DNA of 64,000 bases, from NCBI RefSeq assembly GCF_001425235.1, contig NZ_LMEA01000009.1:62001-126000 (forward strand), given 5' to 3'. This document shows, one piece after another, positions 51,843-60,975 of the stretch. A model generated the notes under the pieces. That model worked only from the letters and a program-made list of their open reading frames with translations. It searched no databases and was not told the DNA's origin. This DNA is from Devosia sp. Root413D1 (GTDB lineage: Bacteria > Pseudomonadota > Alphaproteobacteria > Rhizobiales > Devosiaceae). Each line of letters opens with the position of its first letter. Within the stretch, counting starts at the first letter, position 1. Position numbers and translations under genes: made by a program.

Positions 51843-52736
51843 TCAGCCCCCCGCCGGCGGTGCGAACACCGTGATCGCACCCGGGCGGATGCGGAAATGT
51901 GCCGGGGTCTGGGTGACGATGTCGCCGTCGAGATTGACCGGGCGCGGCTTCCTGGTGCGGATGTCGAACTCGACGCAACGGGCGGTGCGCACTTCTTCCC
52001 AGGCGCCATGCGTGCCGGAACGGAAGGCGCTCAGCATCAGCGCCAGCTTCCAGACATTGTCGATCTCGAGGCTGTAGAGGTCGAGCGTGCCGTCCTCGAT
52101 GCTGGCATCCTGCTCGATCACCGTGCCGCCGCCATAGTGCCGGCCATTGCCCACCGCGATCTGGTAGGTTTTGACGTGCGAGGTGCCTTCGCGGTTGATG
52201 ATGGTGGCGCTGAACGGCCGCGCCTGCATCAGCACCTTGAGCGCGCCGATGGCATAGCCGAGCCGACCCCAGCGCCGCTTGGTCTCGGCGCTGAGCCCCA
52301 TGGCGAGGTCGGCGCCGAGCCCGATGGTCGCGACATTGAAGAACGGGTGGCCGTTGACGTCGCCGAGGTCGACCCGGCGCTGGTTGCCGGCGATGATGAT
52401 GTCGGCAGCGAGGTCGAGCTGCGTCGGGATCTCGAGGGTGCGGGCCAGGTCGTTGGCCGTGCCCATCGGCAGGATGCCCATTGGCAGCCCCGCCGCGACC
52501 ACGCCATTGGCCGCCGCGTTGATGGTACCGTCGCCACCGCAGACGATGGCGAGGTCGGCCTCGTGCCGGCGCCTGACGATGTCGGCCGCCACTTCACCCG
52601 GCGAGCTGAACCGCTCGATCGCCACGTCGATGCCGCCGGCTTCCAGCCGGTTAACAATCGGATCGAGGCTCTCGGTACCGCGCCGGGCATTGGGATTGAC
52701 CAGCATCAGCGCCCGACGGCGCGCGGGAAGGCTCAT
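51843..52736 (-). CDS. Diacylglycerol/sphingosine-type lipid kinase
   Basis: A 297-residue cytosolic or membrane-associated kinase of the DagK/YegS catalytic fold. VNPNARRG lies at 13-20, the nucleotide-binding GGDGTINAAANG at 67-78 and LPMGTANDLARTL soon after; these three blocks are diagnostic. The C-terminal part is the beta-sandwich lipid-binding domain (DIRTRKPRPVNLDGD). Phosphorylation of a lipid alcohol such as diacylglycerol is expected. It stands alone. Confidence 0.92.
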   Translation of the reverse strand: MSLPARRRALMLVNPNARRGTESLDPIVNRLEAGGIDVAIERFSSPGEVAADIVRRRHEADLAIVCGGDGTINAAANGVVAAGLPMGILPMGTANDLARTLEIPTQLDLAADIIIAGNQRRVDLGDVNGHPFFNVATIGLGADLAMGLSAETKRRWGRLGYAIGALKVLMQARPFSATIINREGTSHVKTYQIAVGNGRHYGGGTVIEQDASIEDGTLDLYSLEIDNVWKLALMLSAFRSGTHGAWEEVRTARCVEFDIRTRKPRPVNLDGDIVTQTPAHFRIRPGAITVFAPPAGG

Positions 52737-52894
52737 AGGCAGGGCTCACGTTGCGAACGGCCGTAGATGGAGGCGCAGCCATGAAACCGCAAGAGCGGCC
52801 AGATGCCGCCGCCGATGGGTTGCCACCGTCCTCACCTCCCCCCGATCCCGAGTGGGTGGAACAAACTGTGCAATCTAGCGGCGAACGATCGAGG

Positions 52895-53530
52895 CTAGAT
52901 GCCGCCGCGCGCCTTCACCAACTCGCGCATCGCCGGCGCTTCGGCGTCGGTTTCCGCCGCGAGACCGTGCGCCACGCCGACCCGGTCAAGCTCGGGCCGG
53001 TTCTGGCTGGCCTTGAACTTGGCGTCGATGGCGGCGATCTCGATCTCGATGCCGACAATGCCCTTGAGCTGGCTGGCGATAAAGGCGTCCGGCGCGTCCG
53101 ACACCGCCCATGGCTTCTGCCGGCTGCCCTCGTGCTGCGCCGTCAGCGCCGAGACATTGGCATGCAGCCACGCGGCGTCGTCGATTATCCGGGCGCTGCC
53201 CCGCGCCTGGACGATGGCATAGTTCCAGGTCGGCACGACTTTGCCGTCCACTGCCTTCTGCGGGTACCAGCTGGGCGTGATGTAGTGCTCGGTGCCCTGG
53301 AACACCACCAGCACGTCAGGGTTCTGGCCCAGCGCTTTCCATTGCGGGTTGGCCCGCGACATGTGGCAGCGCAGCGTCCCCAGCGGGCCTTCCGCTGCGT
53401 AGAGCAGGAACGGGATCGGGTTGGCCAGCAGCCCCTCGCCGGCCGAGATCAACAGCCCGAGCGGATGCGCGGCGATGAACGCCTGCTGCGTTTCGAGATC
53501 GGTCTCGCGGAAGGCAGGTGGCTGGTACAT
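52895..53530 (-). CDS. PaiB-like FMN-binding protein
   Basis: A 211-residue protein of the PaiB family (FMN-binding split barrel, called a negative transcriptional regulator). It starts MYQPPAFRETDLETQQAFI, the usual PaiB opening, and has LRCHMSRANPQWKAL, FQGTEHYITPSWYP and KVVPTWNYAIVQARG. GAGG lies six bases before the ATG. In Bacillus PaiB affects protease and sporulation genes; here the role is unknown and no PaiA partner is adjacent. Confidence 0.93.
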   Translation of the reverse strand: MYQPPAFRETDLETQQAFIAAHPLGLLISAGEGLLANPIPFLLYAAEGPLGTLRCHMSRANPQWKALGQNPDVLVVFQGTEHYITPSWYPQKAVDGKVVPTWNYAIVQARGSARIIDDAAWLHANVSALTAQHEGSRQKPWAVSDAPDAFIASQLKGIVGIEIEIAAIDAKFKASQNRPELDRVGVAHGLAAETDAEAPAMRELVKARGGI

Positions 53531-53595
53531 GGATGCCTCGAACGTGCTGCGATGATTGCCAGGTCATTTTCATCGATAAGCTGAACCACTCGCGA

Positions 53596-53853
53596 TGTCA
53601 TCCCAGCGAAAGCTCCACCCTCATCCGGATCTTTCGGTTTTCGCCTCCCTCCCCCTTGAGGGCAATCGCATATGGAAGCCACCGGCCGTTGTGTGAGTGC
53701 CTTCTCCCCTTGTGGGAGAAGGTGCCCGAGGGGCGGATGAGGGGTTCTCTCCGCGTACGGTGTCGCTCGTCGCTTTCGCTCCGACCGCGCTACACTTCGT
53801 TGCGCGGCCCCCTCATCCGGCCTTCGGCCACCTTCTCCCACAAGGGGAGAAGG
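53596..53853. repeat. Repeat-filled 454-base intergenic stretch
   Basis: Between the PaiB-like and GyrI-like genes no coding potential is seen. It contains a half copy of a family A arm (TGTCATCCCAGCGAAAGCT at 53596-53614) that stops abruptly, and a full family B element (53700-53853) with hairpin ends CCTTCTCCCCTTGTGGGAGAAGG and CCTTCTCCCACAAGGGGAGAAGG. Beyond it, near 53892-53938, is a shorter CCCCTCCCC / GGGGAGGGG palindrome. Confidence 0.8.
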
Positions 53854-53984
53854 CCATCCAACTGCTGTCAGAGCCCATATGCGAGCCCAAACCCCTCCCC
53901 TCCTAGGGGACGCGTAGCGCCCCGTGGGGGAGGGGAGCGCTCGGCTTCCGCCAGCGGACAAGAGAACGATGGCTGAACAGCGTT

Positions 53985-54428
53985 TCAGCCGAGGCGCAGC
54001 GGCTCCGGTTCGAGCGCCACGTGCAGCTCGTGCCGCCCGGCCGGCAGGCCGGGCAGGTAGCCGAAATCGAGCTTGTAGTCGGTGGCCTTCAGCCCCGCCA
54101 CGGCGGCATGCGCATAGAGCTTCTCGAAGCCGGCGGCGATCTCGACCAGCGGGCCGTCGTGCACGATCCTGAGGTAGCGCTGCGCCGGGATGACGATCCG
54201 CACCATGCCGTCGGGCACCTCGGTTTTCTTCGCCGCGAGGTAGCCGACCAGCTCGCGGTAGATGCCGTTGTCGCGTGAGATCGATACCTCGAGAAACGAG
54301 CTGGCGCCGGTATCGGTCTCGAACAGCCGGGTCCAGGCGGCCGGGATGGCTTTGGGCAAGTCGTTCCAGTGCGCCTCGACCAGCACGCCGATGGCGTGCA
54401 TCTCCGGCAGTTCGACGGTCTCGATCAT
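53985..54428 (-). CDS. GyrI-like effector-binding domain protein
   Basis: A 147-residue protein formed by one GyrI-like/AraC-effector-binding domain: VELPEMHAIGVLVEAHWNDLPKAIPAAW, then MVRIVIPAQRYLRIVHDGP and FEKLYAHAAVAG, with an ending rich in YLPGLPAGRHELHVAL. It lacks any DNA-binding region. The ATG overlaps the GMC oxidoreductase stop by four bases, so it is the second gene of that operon. Such domains bind small hydrophobic or cationic molecules; a link to the oxidoreductase substrate is inference. Confidence 0.82.
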   Translation of the reverse strand: MIETVELPEMHAIGVLVEAHWNDLPKAIPAAWTRLFETDTGASSFLEVSISRDNGIYRELVGYLAAKKTEVPDGMVRIVIPAQRYLRIVHDGPLVEIAAGFEKLYAHAAVAGLKATDYKLDFGYLPGLPAGRHELHVALEPEPLRLG

Positions 54429-56047
54429 CGATAATCCTCAGCGATCAGGCTCGCCGCCTTGCTCCCGATCGCCATGGCGGCGGCATTGGTATTGGCCGAC
54501 GGAATGGCCGGAATGATCGAGCAGTCGATGACCCGCAGGCCCTCGACGCCGCGCACCCTGAGCCGCGCATCGACTACCGCCATCGGATCGTCGTCGCGCC
54601 CCATCTTCAGCGAGCCCGACGGGTGATAGTTGGTCTTCACCGTCTCCTGGGCAAAGCGGGTCATGCCGGCGAGATCGGTAACATCCTTGCCCGGCAGGAT
54701 CTCTTCTTTGATCTTCGATAGGAACGGTTCGGTATCGAGCAGCCGGCGCGCATGCCGCATCGAAGCGAGGGTGAGCCGCAGATCTTCCGGGTCGCCGAAG
54801 AAGTTGCAGTCGACCAAAGGCTGCGCCGCCGGGTCGGCCGAACGCAGCCGCACTGTGCCGCGCGCCTTGGGGCGCAACAGGCATGAGGTGAAGGTGACGC
54901 CCCAGGTCGGCTGGGCCTTCGACACGTCCCGGTCCTGGTAGACGATCGGTGCGCAATAGAGCTGGATGGTCGGCCGCTCGCCGCCATCGGGATCGTAGAA
55001 CAGGCAGGATTCGATGCCGGTGGTGGTCACCGGGCCCGAGTTGAACAAGAGGTACTGCAGGCCGTTGCGGAACATAGGCCAGCCCTTGTCCTGGCCGAAA
55101 TAGCCCGACTTGCCCTTGGTGGTGGCGATCACCGGGACCTCGTGGTGGTCCTGCAAATTCGAGCCGACACCGGGCAGGTCGGCGAGCACGGGGATCTGGA
55201 AATCGTCGAGGTGGTCGGCCGGCCCGATGCCGCTCAGCATCATCAGCTTGGCCGAATTGTAGGTGCCCGCGCCGACCAGCACTTCGCGCCCGGCCCGTGC
55301 CTCATGCGGATCGCCATCGCGGGTATAGGCGACGCCGACGGCGCGGCCGTTCTCGATGATGATCCGGTCGACCCGCGCCTCGGTGACGATGGTCAGCCGC
55401 CGGTCGCGCCGTAGCGGGTCGAGGAAGGCTTTCTTGCCGTCCGAGCGTTCCTTGTAGCGGCCCCATTGCCCGTAGGTGTGCTGCATGATGCCCACCCCGT
55501 TCTGCCGCTCACCGTTGAAATCGGGGTTGTAGCGGTGGCCGAGCCCCTGCGCCGCGAGCAGGAAATCCTCGGTGGTATCGGAGATATGGCCGGGATCGGA
55601 GACGCGCAGGTTCCCCGAAATGCCGTGGAACTGGTCATTGAAGCGGGTGTTGCGCTCCAGCCCGCGGAAATGCCCCAGCATATCCGCATAGCTCCACTCT
55701 TCGGCATTGCCGAGCCCGGCGGCCCAGCCGTCATAGTCTTCCTTCTGGCCGCGCATATAGACCATGGCGTTGACGGCGCTGCCGCCGCCCAGTGCCTTCG
55801 CCACCGGCACGATCGGCGCCCGGCCGCCCAGTTGCGGCTGCGGCACCGTCTTGTGCATTTCGAGGAAAGTGTCCTGCGCCAGGTACTTCATGTAGCCGGC
55901 CGGCATCGCCATGATCCGGTTGGTCGAGCGCGGCCCGCGCTCGATGATCAGCACCGAATAGCCGAACTCCTTGACCAGCCGCATCGCCGCCACCGACGCC
56001 GCCGAGCCGCCGCCGCAGATGATGAAATCGAAGCTCCGTTCGGCCAT
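54425..56047 (-). CDS. GMC-family oxidoreductase
   Basis: A 540-residue FAD enzyme of the glucose-methanol-choline family. It has FIICGGGSAASVAAMRL near 8-24, ALGGGSAVNAMVYMRG, GAGTYNSAKLMMLSGIGP and, at the end, the catalytic-region NYHPSGSLKMG with its histidine and the final IPSANTNAAAMAIGSKAASL. The ATG at 56047 has AAGGGA seven bases upstream. It likely oxidises a primary alcohol such as choline or a long-chain or polyol alcohol. It is followed by the GyrI-like gene in overlap. Confidence 0.93.
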   Translation of the reverse strand: MAERSFDFIICGGGSAASVAAMRLVKEFGYSVLIIERGPRSTNRIMAMPAGYMKYLAQDTFLEMHKTVPQPQLGGRAPIVPVAKALGGGSAVNAMVYMRGQKEDYDGWAAGLGNAEEWSYADMLGHFRGLERNTRFNDQFHGISGNLRVSDPGHISDTTEDFLLAAQGLGHRYNPDFNGERQNGVGIMQHTYGQWGRYKERSDGKKAFLDPLRRDRRLTIVTEARVDRIIIENGRAVGVAYTRDGDPHEARAGREVLVGAGTYNSAKLMMLSGIGPADHLDDFQIPVLADLPGVGSNLQDHHEVPVIATTKGKSGYFGQDKGWPMFRNGLQYLLFNSGPVTTTGIESCLFYDPDGGERPTIQLYCAPIVYQDRDVSKAQPTWGVTFTSCLLRPKARGTVRLRSADPAAQPLVDCNFFGDPEDLRLTLASMRHARRLLDTEPFLSKIKEEILPGKDVTDLAGMTRFAQETVKTNYHPSGSLKMGRDDDPMAVVDARLRVRGVEGLRVIDCSIIPAIPSANTNAAAMAIGSKAASLIAEDYR

Positions 56048-56230
56048 GTGGAATCCCTTGCAACGCGCTCGTTTTAGCCGCCCGGCGGAGTGTTGGATAG
56101 GCTGCCATCGTCTTGAGCTGTTGCAGCAATTCGGCAACGGGGTCGTTCAAATCTCTCAGTAAACCGCGGACTCGGCTTGCCAGAATTCTGTTGTGGTGCA
56201 AGTCTTTCGCCCAGTTGTTGAGGGCGGACC

Positions 56231-57142
56231 ATGTCAGTTTTGCGCGTGACTAAAGCAGCGCTGCTTGCCAGCGTGTTTTCGATTCCGTTCGGTTTTGCGG
56301 CATCTGCCGCCGACCTGATCCTCACCTCGCCGGAGCCGGTCGAAGATCAGTATGTCGATCTGGTGCTGCCGGCGGTTTCTGCGATCAACGGCAAGCTGGA
56401 GCTGGATTTCGGCGGCATCACCGATCCGGAGAGCGCCACCTTCCGCGCCGCCGGCTCACTATCGGTGCCGATCGGCGAGCGCTTCGGCGTCCAGGGTGAC
56501 GTAGCCATCGGCAATATCGATGACAGCTGGTCGTTCGGTGGGGCGCTGCACGCTTTCACCCGCGACCCCTCGTCCTATCTGCTCGGGGTCACCGCCGGCG
56601 TGGTTGTCGCCGATGGCGCGCGGCTCGCCGCGATCGGTCCCGAAGCGGAACTCTATCTCGACCGGATCAGCCTCGAAGGCTGGGCCGGCTGGGCGGCGAT
56701 CGACTATGACGACATCGCGATGCCCGACGAGAACGGCTTCTTCGCTATCGGCGATGTGGCCTGGTATCCGACCGATGACTGGCGCCTCAGCCTCGGCGCC
56801 GCCTCGATCCTCGGGCGTGAATCGCTCAAGCTCGCCACCGAATACCAGTTCAGCGGCCTCGGCTTTCCGCTTTCGGGCGTGGGCGAAGTGCGCGCCTACG
56901 ATACCGGCGCCTACAGCTTCCGCGTCGGCATCAAGGGCTACCTCGGCGATCCCGACAAGAGCCTCATCGACCGCCACCGCCAGGACGACCCGCCGAACCG
57001 CGCGCTGGACCTGTTCAGCGCGGCCGGGGATCTGCTCACGGCGGAGCCGGATGGGCCGCCGGATGAGCCGTGCCCTTCCGAGAACGAGTCATGGCAACTC
57101 GTCGAAGGCGAATGGGTCTGCGAGTATAATAATGAGAGTTGA
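56231..57142 (+). CDS. Exported protein, probable outer-membrane beta-barrel
   Basis: A 303-residue secreted protein with a Sec signal peptide ending ASA near residue 26. The mature region alternates polar and hydrophobic residues in short strands (GKLELDFGGI, FGVQGDVAIGNI, SWSFGGALHAF, ISLEGWAGWAAIDY, FFAIGDVAWYP, SFRVGIKGYLG), which suggests an outer-membrane barrel. The last 60 residues are polar and acidic and contain a C-x(n)-C pair. No family recognised. It is divergent from the GMC gene. Confidence 0.65.
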   Translation: MSVLRVTKAALLASVFSIPFGFAASAADLILTSPEPVEDQYVDLVLPAVSAINGKLELDFGGITDPESATFRAAGSLSVPIGERFGVQGDVAIGNIDDSWSFGGALHAFTRDPSSYLLGVTAGVVVADGARLAAIGPEAELYLDRISLEGWAGWAAIDYDDIAMPDENGFFAIGDVAWYPTDDWRLSLGAASILGRESLKLATEYQFSGLGFPLSGVGEVRAYDTGAYSFRVGIKGYLGDPDKSLIDRHRQDDPPNRALDLFSAAGDLLTAEPDGPPDEPCPSENESWQLVEGEWVCEYNNES

Positions 57143-57185
57143 TTCAGCCGCCGCGGCGGGCTGGTAGGCTTCAGCAAGTTCAGTG

Positions 57186-58511
57186 CTATGGGCGCGGCGG
57201 TGTCCGCGCCCATTCGTTTATGTACTCGATATACTTGCCTGCAGCGGTAAGCGGGATCTCGCGGACGGGTACAAATCGGACTTCCGCATCCGGGAAGAAA
57301 GCGGCGTGGAATGCCGACCTGGCTGAGGCCTCGTCCGCTACCACTGACCCGTCGCGCGGCACATAACGGACCTCGAACTGCAACGGCCCCACCTGGGCGA
57401 TCTGCCAGAAGCTGCAGTTCAACGCCGTGCGCGCACCACTGCCCAACATGGTTGCGATCTGCCGACCGTCGGGATGGCTGAAAATAGCGATGGACCGTCC
57501 TTCGATCGCCGCCAGCACCGGCAGATGGCGTCCGCATGTGCAGGGTGGGCCGAAGCGAGCGATGTCGCCTTGCTCGTAGCGGATGAGCGGCTGGGCGGTA
57601 CTGACGAAGGGCGTGATGATGACGCGGCCACTGGCACCGGGGGCCACTGCGTGGCCCGCTTCGTCGACGATCTCCACCAGCACGCTCTCAGAGTTGACGT
57701 GCATGCCCGTACCATGGTCGCAGGGATAGGCGATCGGACCGCCCTCCTTGGAGCTGTAGAGCTCGAGCGATCTGGCTCCGAATACCCGCCGGCACGCAGC
57801 CTTGTCCTCGTCGTCCATGTGCCCACCTTGGGCGAGCACATAGTGCAGCTTGAGCTCAAGGCCGAGCCGCTCGGCTTCGAGTGCCAGTACATGCAGGGTC
57901 TTGGGTCCGGTGGAATAATAGCGCGAGCCCGTGCGCCTGATGAACTCCAGGTTCTCCCGCATGGTGGCGTCGCTGTGCAACTCGAACGCCTGCCCGAGTT
58001 GCGCTGCCGCGTCCCACGAAGGGCCCCAGCGTCCGCGCGTTAGTCCGTGCGGATAGACTGAGCGGGCGTCGGATCCGATGCGCGCAGTGTATGCCGCCGA
58101 CCAGTCTAGATCGTGCCATCGCTGGGCCCGCCATCGATTGGCGTTGCTTGTGAGAAAAGTAAGCCGGTTGCTGGTGATTTGGACCGGCTCGCCGGTCGAG
58201 CCGGAGCTGGCAACCGTGCTGGACTGACCGTGTCCCAGCGGCACTTCGAGCGCCAGCATCGCGGCGCGATGAGCGCTCATATCGTGACGTGTTACGATGG
58301 GGATTTCTTCCCACCGCCCCCAGTCGATATCGCCGGTGGCGGTGAACACCGGATCGAGGCGCTTCTCGTAGAACGGCACATTGGCGCGCGCATGTCGCAG
58401 CAGTTGCGCCAGCTGGCTGCGCTGGTAATCGAGCATGGTCTCGGGGAGCCAATACTGGCTCTCCATCAGCATGTCGTAGAACTCGTGCTGCAAGTCGCGC
58501 GCCTGGGCCAT
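57186..58511 (-). CDS. Phenylacetate-CoA-ligase/CapK-like adenylate-forming enzyme
   Basis: A 441-residue adenylate-forming enzyme. It has the AMP-binding loop SSGSTGEPVQITSN in the first half, an ARSLELYSSKEGGPIAYPC block, then TQPLIRYEQGDIA and a CTCGRHLPVL cysteine pair like the PaaK/CapK group. The ATG at 58511 is a choice by domain start; no strong ribosome binding site is visible. It likely activates a carboxylic acid as adenylate or CoA ester; substrate unknown. It lies alone between the barrel-protein gene and a repeat. Confidence 0.82.
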   Translation of the reverse strand: MAQARDLQHEFYDMLMESQYWLPETMLDYQRSQLAQLLRHARANVPFYEKRLDPVFTATGDIDWGRWEEIPIVTRHDMSAHRAAMLALEVPLGHGQSSTVASSGSTGEPVQITSNRLTFLTSNANRWRAQRWHDLDWSAAYTARIGSDARSVYPHGLTRGRWGPSWDAAAQLGQAFELHSDATMRENLEFIRRTGSRYYSTGPKTLHVLALEAERLGLELKLHYVLAQGGHMDDEDKAACRRVFGARSLELYSSKEGGPIAYPCDHGTGMHVNSESVLVEIVDEAGHAVAPGASGRVIITPFVSTAQPLIRYEQGDIARFGPPCTCGRHLPVLAAIEGRSIAIFSHPDGRQIATMLGSGARTALNCSFWQIAQVGPLQFEVRYVPRDGSVVADEASARSAFHAAFFPDAEVRFVPVREIPLTAAGKYIEYINEWARTPPRP

Positions 58512-58565
58512 CGGTGGACTAAAGCCGAGCCGGGCGACGGGAGCAAGCGTCGTCCGGCCCCGCCG

Positions 58566-58689
58566 CTTGGCGCCCCTCACCTTCACCCTGACCCTCTCCC
58601 CAGAGGGGCGAGGGGACGCACTTTGCACCGCCCGTGCCACATCGCGCCCTCGCCCCTCTGGGGAGAGGGCTGGGGTGAGGGGCGCCAAG
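58566..58689. repeat. Inverted intergenic repeat, family C
   Basis: Perfect 16-base ends CTTGGCGCCCCTCACC and GGTGAGGGGCGCCAAG, with CCCTCTCCCCAGAGGGGCGAGGG and CCCTCGCCCCTCTGGGGAGAGGG inside, again mutually inverted. It separates the ligase-like gene from a LysR gene. Confidence 0.87.
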
Positions 58690-58704
58690 CACTCCGAGGC
58701 CAGC

Positions 58705-59640
58705 CTAAGCCGCGTTCGCCGCGGTCGGGGGCAAGAGCGTGGTTTCGAGGATGGTGCCGTTCTTCCGGCACTCCTCGGCGATCTCGGTGGCGAAGTCGCG
58801 CAGCATCTCGCGGTCAAGCACCGCGGCGTTGCGCACCACCATGGCGATGTCGCGATGCACCGGGTCGACATCGATGGGCGTGATCTCGGTGAGGCGGCCG
58901 GCGGCGATGTCGTCGGCGACGGCGGAATAGACGAAGAAGCCGACGCCTTCGCCCCGGATGGCGATCCGCCGCGCCGGCCCGGTGGGCAGCTCCACCGACA
59001 CCGCGGCGCGCCGGAACAGCGCCAGCGCCGCGTCAGGATAGACCTGCCACCAGTTGATCGAGATCAGTCGCGGCACACGCTTCAGCACATCCTCGATCCG
59101 GGGTTCGAGCCCCAGTTCGGCGGCGATCTGCGGCGTCGTCACCATCGGCACCCGCTCGCGCAGCACCAACAACGGCACCAGGTCGGTGACCAGCGGATCG
59201 AGGTTGGGCCAGCAGAGGATACCGAGTTCGACATCACGCTCGCGCAGCATGGCGGCGATCTGGCTCTGCCGGCCCTCGTGGATCACCACGTCGACCGACG
59301 GATATTTCTGCTGGAAGCGCAGCAGCGACTCGGTGACCAGCGGCGAGACGAGGCTGCGCAGCGAGCCGATGGAGACCCGGCCGCGCTCCACCCGGCGCAG
59401 CGCTTCCTTGGCCTCCTGCGCCGCCTGCAGGATGCGGCGCGCGTAGGGCAGAAACGTCATGCCCTGGTCGGTGAGCGCGATATTGCGGCCGCGATGGAAC
59501 AGCGGCACGCCCAACAGGTCCTCGAGCGCCCGCATCCGCATCGACACTGTCGCCTGCGTGACGTTGAGCTTGGCCGCGGCTTTGGTGAAGCTCAGATCCT
59601 GCGCAATCCGGTCGAAGGTTCTGATCTGGTCGAGGTCCAT
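58705..59640 (-). CDS. LysR-family regulator
   Basis: A 311-residue regulator with the helix-turn-helix at residues 2-46 (LDQIRTFDRIAQDLSFTKAAAKLNVTQATVSMRMRALEDLLG) and a CysB-type effector domain with VSIGSLRSLVSPLVTESLL and GVGFFVYSAVADDIAAGRL. It lies upstream of, and in the same direction as, the ligase-like gene across a repeat element; control of that gene is possible but unproven. The upstream 219 bases hold no gene. Confidence 0.9.
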   Translation of the reverse strand: MDLDQIRTFDRIAQDLSFTKAAAKLNVTQATVSMRMRALEDLLGVPLFHRGRNIALTDQGMTFLPYARRILQAAQEAKEALRRVERGRVSIGSLRSLVSPLVTESLLRFQQKYPSVDVVIHEGRQSQIAAMLRERDVELGILCWPNLDPLVTDLVPLLVLRERVPMVTTPQIAAELGLEPRIEDVLKRVPRLISINWWQVYPDAALALFRRAAVSVELPTGPARRIAIRGEGVGFFVYSAVADDIAAGRLTEITPIDVDPVHRDIAMVVRNAAVLDREMLRDFATEIAEECRKNGTILETTLLPPTAANAA

Positions 59641-59801
59641 GATAGGCGACGCTTATGGAGGTTGCACCCTGGGGCCTCGGACGAGGCTTTTACATTGGAC
59701 ATGCTGATAACGGCCATCGGCGAATGTCAACAGAAATATGTCAGTAAGGCTGACCAATATCCTGGGCGTTGGCAGGATCGTGCCCCAAGCTGGATGCGGC
59801 A

Positions 59802-59822
59802 CCTCCCCCGTGACGGGGGAGG
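59802..59822. terminator. Perfect hairpin downstream of trhO
   Basis: CCTCCCCCG, loop TGA, CGGGGGAGG: a nine-base perfect stem 38 bases after the trhO stop. No T-run follows on the minus strand, so it may be a repeat remnant rather than an intrinsic terminator. Confidence 0.4.
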
Positions 59823-59859
59823 ATGGGTGGGGGTGTGCGGAGCCCGGATGTTTCTCGCT

Positions 59860-60855
59860 TCAGTCGACCGACTGCTTCCGCCGCGCCAGCTTCGCCGCCT
59901 TGTTCCGCGCCGCCGCTGCCGCCGCATCGTCCCCCAGATGCGCCTCGCCCCGCGCCCGCGCCAGTTCCATCTGCCGCTCGCGCTCAGTGGCGCCAGCCGG
60001 GGCCGCTTCGGCACATTCCTGGCAGAGCGAGCCGACGGCTTCGTGCGGACGCATCGGGTTGCGGCAGGCGCGACACAGCACCGCTTCGCCCTCAGCCAAC
60101 CCATGCACCACCGAGACGCGCTCGTCGAACACGAAGCACACGCCGTTGAAGCGGCTTTCGGCCTCGGGGACGGTCTCGAGATATTTGAGGATGCCGCCCT
60201 TCAGATGGAACACTTCCTTAAAACCCTGCGACAGCATGTAGGCCGAGGCCTTCTCGCAGCGGATGCCGCCGGTGCAGAACATCGCGACTTTCGGATGCTG
60301 GGCCGGATCGAGTTTCGCCACGTAATCCTTGAACTCGGTAAAGCTCTGCGTCGCCGGATCGCGGGCATTGGCGAAGCTGCCGAGCTTCACTTCATAATCG
60401 TTCCGGGTATCGATCAGCGTCACATCGTTACGGCTGATCAGCCGGTTCCAGTCGCGGGCCTCGACATAGTTGCCGACGAGCTTGCTGGGGTCGGCTTCGG
60501 GCGCCCGCAGCGTCACGATTTCGGGCTTCAGCCGTACTTTCATCCTGAGGAACGGCATCTCGGTCGCGCTGGAGAGTTTGGCCTCGGCGCCGGCGAGGCG
60601 GCCGGCCCAGAGCGGCGCCGCCTCGAACCAGGCCATCAGCTCGTCGATCGCGGTGGGCGTGCCGGCAACCGTGCCGTTGATCCCCTCCGGCGCCAGGATG
60701 AAGGTGCCGCGGATGCCCCTCGCACAGCAGAACAGCGCCAGCTCCGGCTGCAGCGCTGCACAATCTTTGAAATCCGCAAACTTGTAGAGCGCCAGCACCT
60801 TGAAACGGTTCAGGCGTTCGGACAGATTGGCGGCGGTTTCTAAAAGCTCGGACAT
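59860..60855 (-). CDS. trhO: tRNA uridine(34) hydroxylase TrhO (rhodanese type)
   Basis: A 331-residue cytoplasmic protein of the TrhO (UPF0176) family. The N-terminal acylphosphatase-like domain reads LYKFADFKDCAALQPEL ... GTFILAPEGINGTVAG; the rhodanese domain has VTLIDTRNDYEVKLG and the active-site loop FCTGGIRCEKASAYML. The tail has CRACRNPM and CQECAEAAP, a likely zinc-binding set, then a basic helix. It hydroxylates wobble uridine of some tRNAs using oxygen. The longer open frame upstream overlaps the opposite AKR gene and is discarded. Confidence 0.95.
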   Translation of the reverse strand: MSELLETAANLSERLNRFKVLALYKFADFKDCAALQPELALFCCARGIRGTFILAPEGINGTVAGTPTAIDELMAWFEAAPLWAGRLAGAEAKLSSATEMPFLRMKVRLKPEIVTLRAPEADPSKLVGNYVEARDWNRLISRNDVTLIDTRNDYEVKLGSFANARDPATQSFTEFKDYVAKLDPAQHPKVAMFCTGGIRCEKASAYMLSQGFKEVFHLKGGILKYLETVPEAESRFNGVCFVFDERVSVVHGLAEGEAVLCRACRNPMRPHEAVGSLCQECAEAAPAGATERERQMELARARGEAHLGDDAAAAAARNKAAKLARRKQSVD

Positions 60856-60975
60856 CGCGGCGGGTGTAGCATCCGGCGGCTGCAACGAGCAAATCGGCCG
60901 GAGCGTTTCCAGGAAAAGTGTCCCGCGGTTTTCCGGTTCGGAAGCGCGACAATCAAGCAAATTCGGAGGAATGAA

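Noticed and set aside
54425-56137. Longer N-terminus of the GMC oxidoreductase by 30 codons
   Set aside because: The added residues are cysteine- and arginine-rich and unlike the family, while the ATG at 56047 has a proper ribosome binding site.
59802-59822. Hairpin as a certain intrinsic terminator of trhO
   Set aside because: The stem is perfect but no T-run follows, so it was listed only with low confidence.
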